64,000 bases of DNA from Microdochium bolleyi (GCA_001566295.1 KQ964246.1:2604001-2668000), one strand, 5' to 3'; positions 22,464 to 34,865 are shown, counted from the stretch's first letter. Translations and numbers: made by a program. The notes: generated by a model not told the origin, from the letters alone.

Positions 22464-23161
22464 CCCGCTGGCGCGTGCGAACCCCGAATGTGAGAAGAGG
22501 AAGGTGCCCGCAGCAGCCTGGACGCACCTGCCTAACGCAGCCTGCAAGTCTCCAGCGATGTCCGGCTGGGGAGCCACCCAGAAGTCACGTTTCAGGGCTC
22601 GTAAGATTCGTCTCTCTCAATAAGCGCATCATTCGAGGCCTGGTGGCTCTCTCGCGGTGCAACTCCACAGCTTTTCACGAAAAGCAGGTGGGACACGGTC
22701 GTGCGATCGAGGCGGAGCAGCGCAAGCAGCCGCAGCTGGCCGTCCAGATGAGCATACCGCCTGCCTGCTTGAGCAGCGAACTCCGAAGCTACGGAATCGG
22801 AGTCATGGCGGAGTGGGGGTGATCTGTCCTTTCATATGCTTTCTTGCGCTCACATGCACTCACATGTAATAGATATTCACAGGTGGCCGTCCTCGAGATG
22901 CTGGCGTACTGTTAGTGATCATCTTTACAGGTGTTGTGCACGCCGCAATGAGCGCTAGCCAACAATAAGCTGGAGGAAGAGACACGGAATGCCTTTCTCC
23001 AGTTCTGCCACTGGAGTGCGGGGAAATGAGGGGCAGATCTGCTCGTGTGCCTGCTCGTGTGCCACACAGATGCCGAGTGCCCAGGCATTTATTTTGAGCA
23101 TGGGTCTCGGAGCTTGGCTTTCATCACAGTGATGGCGTGAGAATATCTCAGCTGCAGAGGA

Positions 23162-23170
23162 TATAAAAAG
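23162..23170 (+). promoter_or_regulatory. TATA box candidate of an unassigned transcript
   Basis: TATAAAAAG, one of the best TATA matches in the window, 112 bases upstream of an ATG at 23274 that is followed by a well-formed intron (donor GTAAGC at 23284, branch-like GCTGAC, acceptor TTTCAG ending 23335). Confidence 0.45.
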
Positions 23171-23273
23171 CGATAGGGATCGTCAGGTCTTGTTTTTCGT
23201 TCACCCTTGGACCAGACTACGTTGTTCGGTTTCATTCATTGTGCTGACCTCACTTGCGAAATTACACGAGAAT

Positions 23274-23391
23274 ATGTTCATGTGTAAGCACGTTTGCTCA
23301 AGCCTCACCCGGTTTGCTGACCCCCATTCTTTCAGCTTCATGGACTTCGCGTTTCGAAGCTAGCCGTCTGTTTTATTCTCTGAACGGCTGA
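23274..23391 (+). CDS. Possible spliced micro-ORF or non-coding transcript
   Basis: Joining 23274-23283 to 23336-23391 across a 52-nt intron gives a 21-residue frame beginning MFMSSW and ending with TGA. The intron has a good donor, branch-point candidate and acceptor at fungal spacing, and a TATA box lies upstream. The peptide has no recognisable family. It may equally be the first exons of a longer non-coding RNA, or chance. Speculative. Confidence 0.2.
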
Positions 23392-26300
23392 ATGACAGGT
23401 AGGCATAGTGTATATAGACTTACAAATATGCTGAGCCACTGGCCTACAGAACTTTAAACATCTGTGTTTGCGATCCAGAGGTAGCTCTGACTTGTAGTGC
23501 CTCAGACGAGCTTCCAACACAGCTTACTTTGAGGGTGGCCTGTTTCCCCCATGTTCTGGTGATGCTTCTGTCCACACAGACTTGTGAAGTCTCGCTTGCC
23601 TCGCCCACAGCGTCATCTTCCCGCTCATCCCACACGCGCGTCTTCCTGGTCCCTCCCTAGTCAAGTGCGCAGAGGCACGACTTTGGGAGCCTGCTCCTTG
23701 CTGAAAATGCATCACCATATGAAGGCCTTTCAAGGGGCCTGAAGTACATTTGTGGAGTTTGCTCCCTCGGCACGGGTCAGTGTCCGTCCGATCTGATGCG
23801 AGAAGGTGACGGCGCTTGTTCAAGCCCTCGTCCTGATCCGCACACCGATGCGGTGGCCCTTAGCTCGCTGAAGTGCCGAGCGGCTAAGCCGGATCTCGTC
23901 CATCCATCCTAATGATACAATCGAGTCGTGTATCTCGCGCCGAGCACCGTGCCCAGATGCACGAAGACGTTGGCCATTCGGGATGTGGAGGAAGATCAAA
24001 CCTGGGGCAGCAGGTCAGTGGCACGCACCACCGAACCGATTTTGCCCGAATTGGCGCCAGCCGACCATTGCAGGTACGTAGCAGTACACTTCCGTCTGTT
24101 ACGCGGTACGTAGGGGAAAATGGGACGCGCGTGTTCTATAGCCTGTAGGTACTCGGTCGTGAAACTCAACTCTTGGGGATTGTTGAGATGGTGGGCGCAA
24201 GTCAGCATCTTTACCCCAGCCGGGGGCGAACATCCGCGGCATATGCAGGTCAAGCACCTGAGAACAGGGACGCAAATCATTGGTTGCCTTTGGAGCTGAC
24301 GGACAGGGAACGGATACCGTACTCTGGTTGGACCGGGGCCTTCTTGTCGCGCGTGGTCACCCTCGGATGGGCAGAGTTACGACTTGCCAACAATGTCATG
24401 AGACAATCGAGTTCAATACACACGAGCGGCAGAATTTCCGCATGGTTCCTGCCCGCAAAGCGCACTGATGGGAAACACCTCAGGGAGCATTGTAGATCTC
24501 GCCCGCCCACGCGGCTATGACACACCTATGGGCCGGAGTGGGAAGCGCGGATTTGTGTTTCCGACGAGCTGGTAATTGGCGGTGAAACTAATGCGCATCC
24601 TATAAATCAGCCTGTCAACCGATGCAGATGGTGTCCATATCCTGTAGCATTAGAGCTAGCGAGCCAATCCCAGCTCTCTTCGTTACTGGCAGTCCTGTTG
24701 AATATTGCCAAATGTTGAATGTGACCCCCTACAAGCGAGCGAGGGACTTTGCACGGAAGTCACTTCGTTGGCCGGGGTCTGATATTGCGTTGGACGAGAC
24801 AGGTACGCATTGCCGCGGAGTTGGCCTGGCCGTGTTACCATAGTCTGTTGCAGTTCGATATCCCTTGCGGGCTCGGAGTGACCTTCCATGATCAGTGCCC
24901 GCACGCCTTGTGTTGTGATGGCATGCAGCCCCTTGACGTGAGTTGTTGAAGCTCCAGGGGGGGCCAGCCATGTGGCACAGCAGCATCCCCAGACGAAAGA
25001 GGACCGGCTGCGGGATGAGAACGTGGCCCAGCGGGTCGTTTCGGTGTCATCCTCTATGTAGAATTTGTTAGTGGATTGGAAAAGCGCATGGGAATTTTGC
25101 CCGATGGGTATGTGACCGACGAGAACGGGCGCATTCAAGGAGAAAAAAATGGTCACGCAGCAAAGGCCAACCCCCACGCCACTGCGCGTGGGGGCCGTGG
25201 CCGCTCGACGCCAATTTCGCCGGTTTGACACAACCTTGGGTCTTTTTCCCGGGTCCTGGTGGAGGAGGCGTCGCGATATCCGAGATCCTCAGCTGCTCCA
25301 CCCCCACTGTGAAGAACCGAGTTGGCCGGGTCTTCCAATGCGACACCCGAGACCATCCCTCGCAAAGTATATAGAGCGACGACAATCGCTGGTCGCAAGC
25401 TGCAAGGCGCCACGTCTGATGTCGGGCAGGACTGTTCTGTGTGCGATCGAGGCAGAAGATGACACCAACCCGAGGGTATGGTCTGGCTCAGACCGAAGCG
25501 GAGCACGCCTTGTCGGTCTGTGCCTGAGGAAATGATCACGCGACCGGAGCGCGGACCAAGCCGGCGTTGGTGCGGGGCCGGAAGAGGTTTTGGTCTCCAA
25601 GGGCACGGCACTCAGACTGTCGGACTGCAAATGATACGGCCCAGGCCTGTCATGGCAGGCGTTACAACAGAGATGGGATATTTGACATGCTCCAGGTGGT
25701 GATAGGACGTTCCAGGATCTCACCTGTGCAACTGCGGGATTGCCATTCGCGCCCGTCGAGACAGGACACAATCCAACAAAAGGCGGGCTGGGCAACAAGA
25801 CGCTTGATTGTCCACCACCAGATCGTTCCTGCATCCTCTTTGGAGCAAATGCCGGCAATCCGTGCAGATCATATCTGTGGTACAACGTGCTCGCAGACGT
25901 GGCGCAGCCATGCAAGCCATGAGGATTCGGTACGAATCTTTGCATGCCAGCTTGGACAATGGGAGAAGATCCTAGATGCACGGCAGCAGCAACATGTCCT
26001 TGTCTGCAGCACAGCCTCCGGGGCAAGCCGCCGGTCTCCCGGCGCAGGACCCGGACTTGTGGCTCACTTGCACAGCACGGGCAGTGCGTAGGTAAGGTAG
26101 GCTTACGAAGTATGTGGTATTCCCAACCCCAGCCAAGCCAACGTCGCATGCGCGCCGCCAGGGGACAATAACGACATATCGGTTTGCTCTCACCGGTTTC
26201 GAAGCACGTGTACCTCACGGTATCTATCCGCAAGCTACCTGCCCACCTTCGATGCTGCGTCGCAGCGGGATTGTCGCAGTGAGTGCAGCTGCAGGTCGCC

Positions 26301-27420
26301 AGACAGGCGAAGAGGCAGGACGGGGCTTGCAAGGCGTCCTCCGTTCGACGCTGTGAGAACAGCCAGGGATCGTGCAGCGCATTCTGTCTGGCCAATGGGA
26401 TGTTACGCCTCAAAGCGCTCTGGGCACGCAGTACGGAGGAGACAGGCTCCTGCTTGCTGGGGGTCGCCCAATGGGGCTTTCAGCAGGCCAACAACGAGAC
26501 ATGCATCCCACTGACAGACATGAAGTATCGGGCGGGCTTGTGCGATTTGAACATCTGACGGCCTGAGCAAGGCTTGCGACTCGGAGGCGATGACTTCTGA
26601 CTCTATTGCCGAGTCCTGGAAACCCTCCCTCCCCCCAAGCCTGGCCCCCCACATGGAGAACTAATTGCTCCAGGTTGAGCAGCGCCAGCGGTTCCCATTG
26701 GGCTGGCGCGGAAGGGGGCGATTGGCCTGGCTGCCGCTACACGGGCAAGTGCACGCCCGGGCTCGCCGGGTCCCGCAGCCATTCTCCCCGGTGCGACAAG
26801 CGCGAAACTGTGCGCAGGCGTCCGCCGGTAGCCCTGTCCTGCCCGGCAGAGCAGTGAGCAGAAGAAAATGCAGCGAGCAGCTTCCAGACAAGACCCCAGC
26901 TGGGCTCCGTCGGAAAAAGGATTTGCAGACTGCGCACTCCGTACGGAGTCGGTACTCCCCACCACGCCCAGGCGAAGCCCCTGCGCTCGTTGTGTGTACG
27001 CCGCACAGCTCTGGTGGCACACGCCCCTGTGCCCATCCTCGACACACAGGCAAACACCCCACGCTCCGCGAGGTTCTCTCGCGTTTCTGCTGTGCTTCTC
27101 TGGGTGGAGGGCGGGCGGGGCGGCTGGCGGCTCGCCCCTGGCTGCGCACCGTCATCGGCTTACCTCAGGACAGTACTTGCGCCTCATGTACCTCCGCCCA
27201 CACCCACCCCCAGCAGCCCGCCCCGGTGGGCAATGGTGGGCAATGCGAGCGTAATTGCCCACCAAGACCTGCATCATCACCAAGTCGGCTCTCCTGCTCT
27301 CTCGGACGCCAGCCGATCCAAAGTCTAATCCCCTTGGGGAGTGCTCCCGGCTCGGTCGGGGTTGCCCACCCTTGCCAGCCGCCGTCTTGTTGTCCGTGCC
27401 GGCCTCTGTTGCGACGGGAC

Positions 27421-27427
27421 ATAAAAG
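27421..27427 (+). promoter_or_regulatory. TATA-like element upstream of gluconokinase
   Basis: ATAAAAG in an otherwise GC-rich promoter, followed by a long pyrimidine-rich stretch (CT-rich, about 27430-27640) typical of fungal transcription start regions. It lies 316 bases before the start codon, so the 5' leader would be long or contain an intron. Confidence 0.4.
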
Positions 27428-27736
27428 CCGTCCCTCCCCAGTCCCGTCCGCCTGTTCCTTCCCCTTCGATTGCTCTTGTGATCAGATTCGCTTGTGTCTT
27501 GCCGTCTTCCTTTTGCGCCTTATTCATCTTGTGTAAACTACCAGATATCCTCTTGTCTTGACTCCTCGCACAACTCATCTCTTGGCTCGCACAACGTCGT
27601 CACACCTCATCGGCTCCTTGACTCACAAACTCTGATCACTTGAATCTTTTCCCAACTGGACAAAGTCGTCGTAATAAGGGCTGCCGCCGCTTTGCTGCCC
27701 CCTCGCCAGTACTCTTATTTCCTCCAATCGCCAACG

Positions 27737-28557
27737 ATGCTATCCTACGACCCGCCCGTGTCGGTCAACGGCCAGATTCCTGCCACCAAGATCGCCAGCA
27801 TGACTTTGAACAATCTCGGCCCCGATCCGGCGCCCAAGAAGACCACCATCACCCCGATCAACCCCAGCAGCAATAAGATTGCCAAGACGAATGGGCAGCC
27901 CGGCCCGGCTTACCATCACATATGGCTCGTCACAGGTCCGGCCGGCTGCGGCAAGACCACCGTTGCAACCCATCTCGCAAACTCGCTCAACGTGCCATAT
28001 GTTGAGGGCGACGAGGTAAGCTGCAACTCCGAGAGACAAACTCCACCACTGTTCCCGCACCACTACGTCGCACACTGCTCATGCACGGCACATGCTAACG
28101 TGTGCTCCCTCCTCCTTAGTTCCACCCGCCTGCGAACATCGACAAGATGGCTGCTGGAGTTCCGCTCACGGACGCTGACCGTTGGGACTGGCTCACCGTT
28201 CTGCGCGAGCAGGCCCTCCAGAGACTATCCAGCGGCGCTGACGGCGTCGTCGTCACTTGCTCAGCACTCAAGCGAAAATACCGCGACGTCATCCGCGTAG
28301 CCCCGTACTATTCTCACGACGTCCTTCTGCACTTCATCTACCTGCATGCCCCCGAGGAGGTCCTGCTGGAACGTGTCGGCGCGAGACAAGGGCACTACAT
28401 GGGCGCCAACATGGTCCACAGCCAATTCTCGATCTTGGAGCCGCCTACCGCAGAGGAGAAGGACGTGATCAGCATTGATGTCAGCAAGCCGATGGACGCC
28501 GTGGTCGCCGAAGCCCTGGACAAGGTGCTACACACCGTCGACGAGACAACTCGGTAG
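27737..28557 (+). CDS. Gluconokinase (thermoresistant GntK family)
   Basis: Phosphorylates D-gluconate to 6-phosphogluconate with ATP, feeding the pentose phosphate pathway in the cytosol. Exons 27737-28015 and 28120-28557 (104-nt intron, GTAAGC...TTAG, phase 0) give 238 residues. The Walker A motif GPAGCGKT is at 67-74. The family blocks YVEGDEFHPPANIDKMAAGVPLTDADRWDWL are present, as EGDEFHPPANIDKM and GVPLTDADRWDWL, with CSALKRKYRDVIR and a GHYMGANMVHSQF-type block. A 60-residue N-terminal extension precedes the roughly 175-residue catalytic core; an alternative ATG inside it (SMTLNNLG region) would give a shorter protein. The ATG at 27737 has the context CCAACGATGC. Confidence 0.92.
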
Positions 28558-30159
28558 CCTACCGGACAAGCAGACACCTGTATGATGGAGCTAGTGAGCC
28601 CAGTTCACGGATCGCGAACATGGGACGACAATCCCGCCCTACCATGCACGCTCATTACGCAGACCTCGCATCTCAAGGCCATGAGGCCTCAAGATCCGCC
28701 ATATTCAGCACGTGAGACGCACTGCAAACAGACCTCATTTTGCATTTTATCATCAGCGACCAAGCGAACCCAGCTGGGTGGTTCGCCCTGCATGCACGAA
28801 GAAGGGGCGTACCTGGTGTTTTGATTTTATCTTGTCATTTACATATAATCAACTCGATTTGGAATATCGCAAAAGGCGCTCGAGCCGCTCTTGATTTACT
28901 AAAACAGCAAAGTTGACAGTGCGCGCATTTGGACTGGTTATGACGCTGAAGACACCACGAATCCTCGATTCTTGCCTTGGACAACTGTGGGCACCTGCTC
29001 GGCTTTGCATCGTCATGATGACAAACATATAGGGTAGCCAATCAATCTGTTGGGGTCTCTGAAGTGGTCACCAGGAATATGCAACACTTCACCGAGGTTG
29101 CTTCGACCGGTCAGTGTAGGGACCAGGGAGGGTAGCGGCTGCGGTTGTGTTTGCTGACCCGTCCAACGTCGTCATTGCTTCTGGCTGACAAGCAGCGGAA
29201 CAATCCTCACACGGAGGTCTTGTGACACGGGATGCGACGTGTCAACGACTGGGGTGGTGGCATGCTGCTACTGCAGGGCAACGGGGTCCCTCGCTGTTCG
29301 CCTGCACCCCATTTGCGGGGTTAGACTTCGCATTGCATTGCAGGCGCCATGTCATTTGTTCCCAGACCAGCCCAATGACGAATTGTAGCTCCCCGTCCAT
29401 TGTTCTGGGTCGGGCAGGTAGCATAACCTGTGTATACAGCAAGCAATATGAGGGTCTGCAAAGTCGGGCTGTGTTTGGAGCCCTTGCCTATATTCCACAG
29501 CACACGAGCGCCACTCTCGAATGAGGGTCATGTTGCAATGCATGTGGTAGAGTTCCGGCTCACAAATCTCACGCACGGCTTGCTTCATGTCGGAAAGTGC
29601 CCGACTGGATTGCCCCAAAGGGGAAGGCTGTCTGCTAAGTCGTTTCCTGAGTCTTTGTCGTAACATTGAATGCTGTCACATCCACCAACTTTGCGAAGTT
29701 GGTTCCATTCGCGATCATATCGTTGGCAGGCATTGAACATTGAATGGTTTCTCTAAAGTACATGTGTGACTGGCACCACGCCTTATTGCCTCGTACAGAT
29801 ACATCCACTTTCCATTACATATTTTTGGCACATCGCTTCTTTTCGTCCTTCGAGAGATATCAAAATTTTATTGTCCCAAAACTAAATGAATGAATTCCAC
29901 CTTGCTTCAGCTTGCACCCTCCGCGACTGGGGGACGGTGAATGAGCATTTACATCGTTACATTTTCCTGGATAGAATTAATCACTGCGGTTCGTGAGTAT
30001 GCGAGGAAGTCATCAAGCACCACGACAGGCAATGTGTCCCGTCAAGTGACTATTGCCAGTGAAGTCAAAGCCAGGATCGATATGCTCAATTGGCCCTAAA
30101 AAATCCCTCTACCCCACCAAAATATGCTCTCTATCACATGAAAGAAGAAAATGGTTCAA
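28558..30159. other. Convergent intergenic region
   Basis: 1.6 kb between the stops of gluconokinase (+) and BCKDH-E2 (-). Mixed composition with T-rich runs. No conserved gene or RNA recognised on either strand. Confidence 0.5.
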
Positions 30160-31760
30160 CTACCTCAGGTGCATAATCATGACATCGGGCTCCTCGACCA
30201 CCTGCCGCACCACATCCGCGGCCCGCGCCATCGTCGCGCCGTCCACGACGCGGTGGTCCGCGCTCCAGCTGAAGTTGCAGACCTGCTTCTTGACCACGTT
30301 GTCGTTGTCGTCGAACGCCGGGACGGTGCGCATGCGGCCCATGCCCAGGATCGCGACCTCCTTGTCGACGATGACGGGGCTGAGGTACGTGCCGCCGATG
30401 TTGCCAATGTTGGACACGGTGATGGTGCCGCCCGTCAGGTCCGACGGGGAGAGCTTCCCCGCGGCGGCCTTGGCCTGGAGCCGCACGAGCTCGGACGCGA
30501 TGGAGAGCACGTTGAGGGACGCGACGTTCTTGATCACAGGGACCAGGAGGCCCGAGGGGGTGTCCATGGCCACGCCAATGTTGTGCTGCGACCGGTGGAT
30601 CAGGGTCGGCTTCGAGGTGCTCGGGTCGACCTCGACGCGCGCATTGAGGATCGGGTACTTGTACAGCGCGAGCGAGACGGCCTTGATGACGAACGGCAGG
30701 TATGAGAGCTTGGACACCTCGCCCTCGCCGAGCGTGGAGCTGGAGAGGACCTTGTTCAGCCGCCGCCGCAGCTCGTGCAGCGACGAGAAGTCCACCTCGT
30801 CCGTGTACAGGAAGTGCGGGATTGTGAGGGAGCGCGTCATGGCCTTGAACATCTGCGTCTGGATGTTGTTCAGGGCCACGGCGGTCTCGACTTGTTCTTG
30901 TGTGTTTGCCGAAGAGGCAGGGGCTGGTGATGATGATGGGGATGAGGAGGAGGCCTTTGTCCCCGCGCCGCCCTCGAGGAACTTGTGGATGTCCTCTTTG
31001 AGTACTCGGCCGTCCCTGCCTGTGCCGTCTACTGACCCGATGTCGATGTCGTGCTGCTTCAGAAGGTGCCGCACGGCAGGCGTCGCGAGGAGCGCCGACT
31101 TGCCCTTTTGCTTTGGTGTCGGCGGTGGCGCTTGGCTGTTGCTGCCTTCGGGGGATTGGGTCTGAGCGAGCGATTGCTCTGATGCTACGTCTGCTGCTGT
31201 TGTGCTCTGGGACGCTTGGCTTGGCGGCGTGGGCTGTGATGATGACGAGGACTGCTGCTCCTCTCCGCCCGTCAGCGCCTCCAGGTCCTCCTTCTTCACG
31301 TCGCCCTGGATGTCAATATCGACAAATGGCTTGCCGACCTTGGCCATCTCGCCGGCCTCGTAGTAGAGCTTCTTGACGACGCCCGAGAAGCGGCTCGTGA
31401 TTTCCACTGACGCCTTGTCGCTCTGGACCTCGCACAGCGGGGAGAACTCCTCGACCCGGGCTTCTGGCTCCACGAACCACTGGATGACTTCGCACTCGAC
31501 GATTCCTGCAGCCAGGGGCACACGATGCTCGTTAGCATTGTGTCTTGACGTCTCAAGATGACTTGATGCGTGCGTATGGACTCACCCTCTCCTATGTCGG
31601 CGAGAAGAACAGGCTTGACGACCTGCATGTTCGCCGTGGACCGGAATCCCCTCGACAGGTATGCGCTGGCGCTGTGCGTTGTGGGATCAGCCATGCGGCT
31701 CACAGCCTGGCACGTCCGCCATTGCCGGCGGATGGCGCGTGAGCTGCGCTGGAGAAACAT
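30160..31760 (-). CDS. Branched-chain 2-oxoacid dehydrogenase E2 (dihydrolipoyl transacylase)
   Basis: Core E2 subunit of the mitochondrial complex that degrades the keto acids of Leu, Ile and Val. Exons 31760-31586 and 31505-30160 give 506 residues; the intron (GTGAGT...TGCAG) interrupts the DIGEGI block. Residues 1-45 are an Arg/Ser-rich presequence (MFLQRSSRAIRRQW). The lipoyl domain has the modified lysine at 89 (SDKASVEITS). A Ser/Gln-rich linker and a subunit-binding domain follow (LLATPAVRHLLKQHDIDI). The catalytic domain ends with DHRVVDG, with active-site His476 and Asp480. The N-terminal KPVLLADIGEGIVE pattern fits BCKDH-E2 better than pyruvate or oxoglutarate dehydrogenase E2. Confidence 0.94.
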
Positions 31761-32298
31761 TCTGATTATCTCTCTATGGTGGGAGCGATTGTCGGATTGC
31801 GATGGGGGAACTTGATGAAATGCACGCGTATGAATGCCGAAGATGGGCTTGAGAAGCGGGAGAGCAGGCAATGTCACAGTACCGTGGAAAATGCAGAAGA
31901 AAAAAAAGTCCAAGCAGACTCCATGAAGAAAGCCGTCGCAGAACAAGGGCAGACGCGGGCGGCTTAACATCGTCAATCCCCCACCTACGCCGCTGGTATC
32001 CGAATCCTGGGGTGCGCCGGTGGCAGCCGAGCCTCCCGTCGGGGTCGATGAAAGCTGGAGGTATCTTCACTGTGGGGCTCCGAGCAGAACCTGGGGAAAA
32101 CTGATTCATTTGAGTGGTCGCCCGGGGCAGGCACAACCCCACTCACCGAAGGTCTGGGTACCCAAGTACCAGCCAGGGGTCTTTGATAGCGCGCGATAGC
32201 AACTTTGGAATCGCGGGACCAAAACCACTTTGTCCATCGCCAACCTCGGAACGTTTCGAGCCGTGCACTGCTCGGGGACCGATATTCTCGTCACAGCA
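31761..32298. other. Divergent promoter region (BCKDH-E2 / Atp10)
   Basis: 538 bases between two divergent genes for mitochondrial proteins, which could allow shared control. No gene recognised. Confidence 0.5.
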
Positions 32299-33461
32299 AT
32301 GTCGTTCGCGCGGTCGAGTCGCTCAGCCGTGTGCCTTGGCTGCCAATGGCGGACGTTCATGACGTCTACGCGGCTGCTCGCCGAGCCTGCTACGAAACCC
32401 GCCGCAGCAGCAGCAAGCAAGGGCAGCAGCACAACCACGAATGCGAATGATGCAACGACTAAGGCCTCGAGACCGCCGCTACAGACACCGCCGGCTGCGG
32501 GCGCCACCGCAACCCAATTACAAAGACAACGAGTCATCCCGGCTTCGCCTCTCGAAGATGCACCGCGAGCCTACGGCAAGCGAGTTGACAAGTTCGAGCC
32601 CAAGCCGCTGCCCCGGCCGATCGGCATGCCGTTCCCACCACTGCCAGGCGAGAACACGGGCATCGACAACAGGACACTCAAGCAGCGCCGCGATGACTTT
32701 GTCGACTATGATAAGCATCTCCAGCGCCGGGAAGAGCTGTACGTGCAGTACCCATATCTCGTGCCACAAAATATGGAAGTCCAGTAGCTAATGTCCGAAT
32801 CTTCCCATGCAACAGAAAGAGCAAAATGGCGCGCCCGTACTTCCGAGACTGGGGCAATCTCCAGTTCAGCAAGGGCAAGACCTTCATCGCCCCGCCGCGG
32901 CCCTTCCGCGGCGAGGTCTCGCTCTACTTCCCCAACCTGTACGGCGAGACGCTCCTCAAGGCCGACCGCAAGCCGCGCGACACGACGTACACGCTGGCCG
33001 GCAACGTCTCGATCGTGAGCGTCTTCAGCGGCGTCTGGGCCGAGACGCAGGCCAAGTCTTTCACGGGCACCAAGGAGAACCCGATGCTGGCGAAGGTGCT
33101 CGAGGAGAACAAGCATATCACCACCGCGGGCGGCGGCGCCGGCGCGCAGGTCGTCAACATCAACATCGAGGAGGACACGTTCAAGTACTGGCTCATCAGG
33201 CTCTTCATGGGTGGCCTGCGGTCCAAGATCAGCGAGGCGGACTGGGACAAGTACTTTGTCGTGCGGAGGGGCATATCCGAGGAGATCAAGGAGAGCATCG
33301 GCCTGCTCAACAGCAAGGTCGGCTATGTCTATCTCGTCGACGGCAACTGCAGGATCCGCTGGGCGGGAAGCGCTGATGCCGAGGACCACGAGCGCGAGGG
33401 GCTCGCGAAGAGCGTGCAGCGGCTGCTGGATGAGGCGAAGTCGAAGAAGACGCCTGTGTAA
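32299..33461 (+). CDS. ATP10: Mitochondrial ATP synthase assembly factor Atp10
   Basis: Inner-membrane factor that protects subunit 6 during assembly of the Fo sector. Exons 32299-32738 and 32816-33461 (77-nt intron, GTACGT...ACAG, phase 2) give 361 residues. Residues 1-35 form a presequence with Arg and Ser but no acids (MSFARSSRSAVCLG). A low-complexity Ala/Thr segment follows. The conserved Atp10 region begins with the PFPPLPGENTGIDNRT block, then the KMARPYFRDWGNLQFSKGK block, LYFPNLYGETL and VYLVDGNCRIRWAGSADA near the C terminus. The last block is diagnostic of the family. Start context is CAGCAATGTC. Confidence 0.93.
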
Positions 33462-34043
33462 AACAAATCTTGTAATTGCTATAGACATCTCTGGTATGCC
33501 GCTGCCGGCCCGCCAGCGAGATCTCCCGCTCTCCTCGGGTTGTACAACAAACACCATTCACCAATCATGATACCCACCTCTACCACACGAAGAAATATAG
33601 AACGTCTAGATTTTGGCGTTGTCTGGGTAAACAGGAGGACGCAGGGTGAAGCATCCACTCTCTCCTGCTCCATGATTTTTCTGCAGGAGCTTTCGACACG
33701 TAAAGAGGCCTTTGGAGTAGTTGATGTCTTGAGTATGATTATTATGATATGCAATGCTCTGCGATTTCCCATCAAACGCCTGCGGTCCCACCAAGCCATC
33801 CTGCTCGTAGATGGAGGAGCACAACGATGACCGGGCACAGATAGGACCACCAAATGTCTATATACAACGACCTGACCGAGGCAGAGCCTTCGTGCCCTGG
33901 GAACTGTTGTCCTGCCTCCACGAGGAGCTCCTATACGATTTTCTATACCGGCAACATCCATCTCGCCAGTGGGTATTGTCTTCTGCTCCACTCATCCGGC
34001 ATTCCACCAAACGGCTAACCCGAGTCCTCTCTTCTGCTGCCTC
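33462..34043. other. Convergent 3' region (Atp10 / Gos1)
   Basis: 582 bases between two stop codons; no coding sequence supported. Confidence 0.5.
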
Positions 34044-34865
34044 TCACATGAAGAAGAAGAATACGATAAAACAAAACGCAATAAACCCTCCCATGATGAG
34101 TCCGTCTCGACGCTTCCTTGCCGAGATCTTGCCAATCAGCGTGTTCAGCCCGGGCACCTGGCTCGCCGCGAGCGTTATCCTGCGGTTGATGCTGGCGAGC
34201 GTCTCGCGCTGCAGCGCGAACGACTCGTTGGTCGCGTACGCCTGGCTCAGCACGCTGTCGACCATGTTGTGGCTGTTGTCGATCCGGTTGCGCTCCTCGA
34301 GCATGTACTCGGCCTCGGCGGCCTCTGGGTTCTGCGCTCGGTACGTGTTGATGTCGTCGTGCACATTGTGCAGCAGGTTCGCACGGTTACGCGCGTCTGA
34401 GAGGTTGCTGCGCAGCCGGGCCAGGTCGCGCCTGTGCTCGGCGAGCTTCTCGCGGAGGAGGGAGAGGTTGTTCTGCTTCAGCGCGCTCGACGTCAGGCTC
34501 GCTTCTGAGTCGAGCAGGCGGCCGAGCTGGTGTACTACATTGTCGCGCTGTCGCCGCGGGGATAGCGGTCGTTAGTGTCTGATCGTCGTGGTCGTTTCTC
34601 GGGGCAGGTTCAAGCCGGTACCTTTTCTAGTATCTCTGCCAATTTTGTCTCCGTCTCTTGCTCCTCCCTCGTCGGTTTGGGCGGTATGTTCGACACGGTC
34701 GCGTACTGTGAGTATGTGTGGAATAGCGTCTCCGTCTATAGGAGCGGATGCAGGTCAGTATTCATAGCTTGGTCTCCCGAGAAGATGCTGGCTGACCTGA
34801 GACTCTAGAGTGCGCGCCTGTTGCCGCAGCTGGGCCCAGCCCTGGTTCCCTGTAGCCGCCGCCAT
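34044..34865 (-). CDS. GOS1: Golgi Qb-SNARE Gos1 (GS28/GOSR1 homologue)
   Basis: SNARE for intra-Golgi and ER-Golgi vesicle fusion. Exons 34865-34797, 34735-34622 and 34547-34044, all phase 0, give 228 residues. The N terminus MAAATGNQGWAQLRQQARTL and the block TETLFHTYSQYA are family-typical. Coiled-coil sequence covers about 75-125. The SNARE motif is about 135-195, with the zero-layer Gln in FALQRE. The C terminus is a single membrane anchor (about 209-227, GLIMGGFIAFCFIVFFFFM) with no lumenal tail, as expected for a tail-anchored SNARE. Introns are 61 and 74 nt. Confidence 0.94.

Larger units (their letters stand above)
22464..27736. other. Gene-poor region of about 5.3 kb
   Basis: The longest stretch without a recognisable gene. 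Many open frames exist on both strands, but they overlap one another, most lack ATG starts, and none shows motifs, hydrophobic patterns or family resemblance. The sequence is not AT-rich and shows no obvious terminal repeats or transposase, so a RIP-degraded transposon is not supported by eye. TATA-like elements occur at 23162, 24601 and 27421 (+) and about 25370 (read on -). The last one on the plus strand belongs to gluconokinase. Confidence 0.55.

Noticed and set aside
22464..22577. 38-codon upstream extension of DPP III
   Set aside because: It would begin at GTG, not ATG; the first in-frame ATG is at 22463.
24601..24843. TATA-like element followed by a 73-codon frame
   Set aside because: The peptide has no family resemblance and a candidate intron inside it lacks a clear branch point; too weak to call.
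25289..26413. 374-codon minus-strand frame in the gene-poor region
   Set aside because: Sequence is Arg/Cys/Pro-rich without motifs, overlapped by several equally long frames on the other strand; no splice or promoter support.
30053..31165. 370-codon plus-strand frame opposite BCKDH-E2
   Set aside because: Antisense shadow; the minus-strand protein is clearly conserved.
34601..34620. GGTTCAAGCC resembling a tRNA B box
   Set aside because: It lies in an intron of Gos1 and no tRNA arms can be drawn around it.
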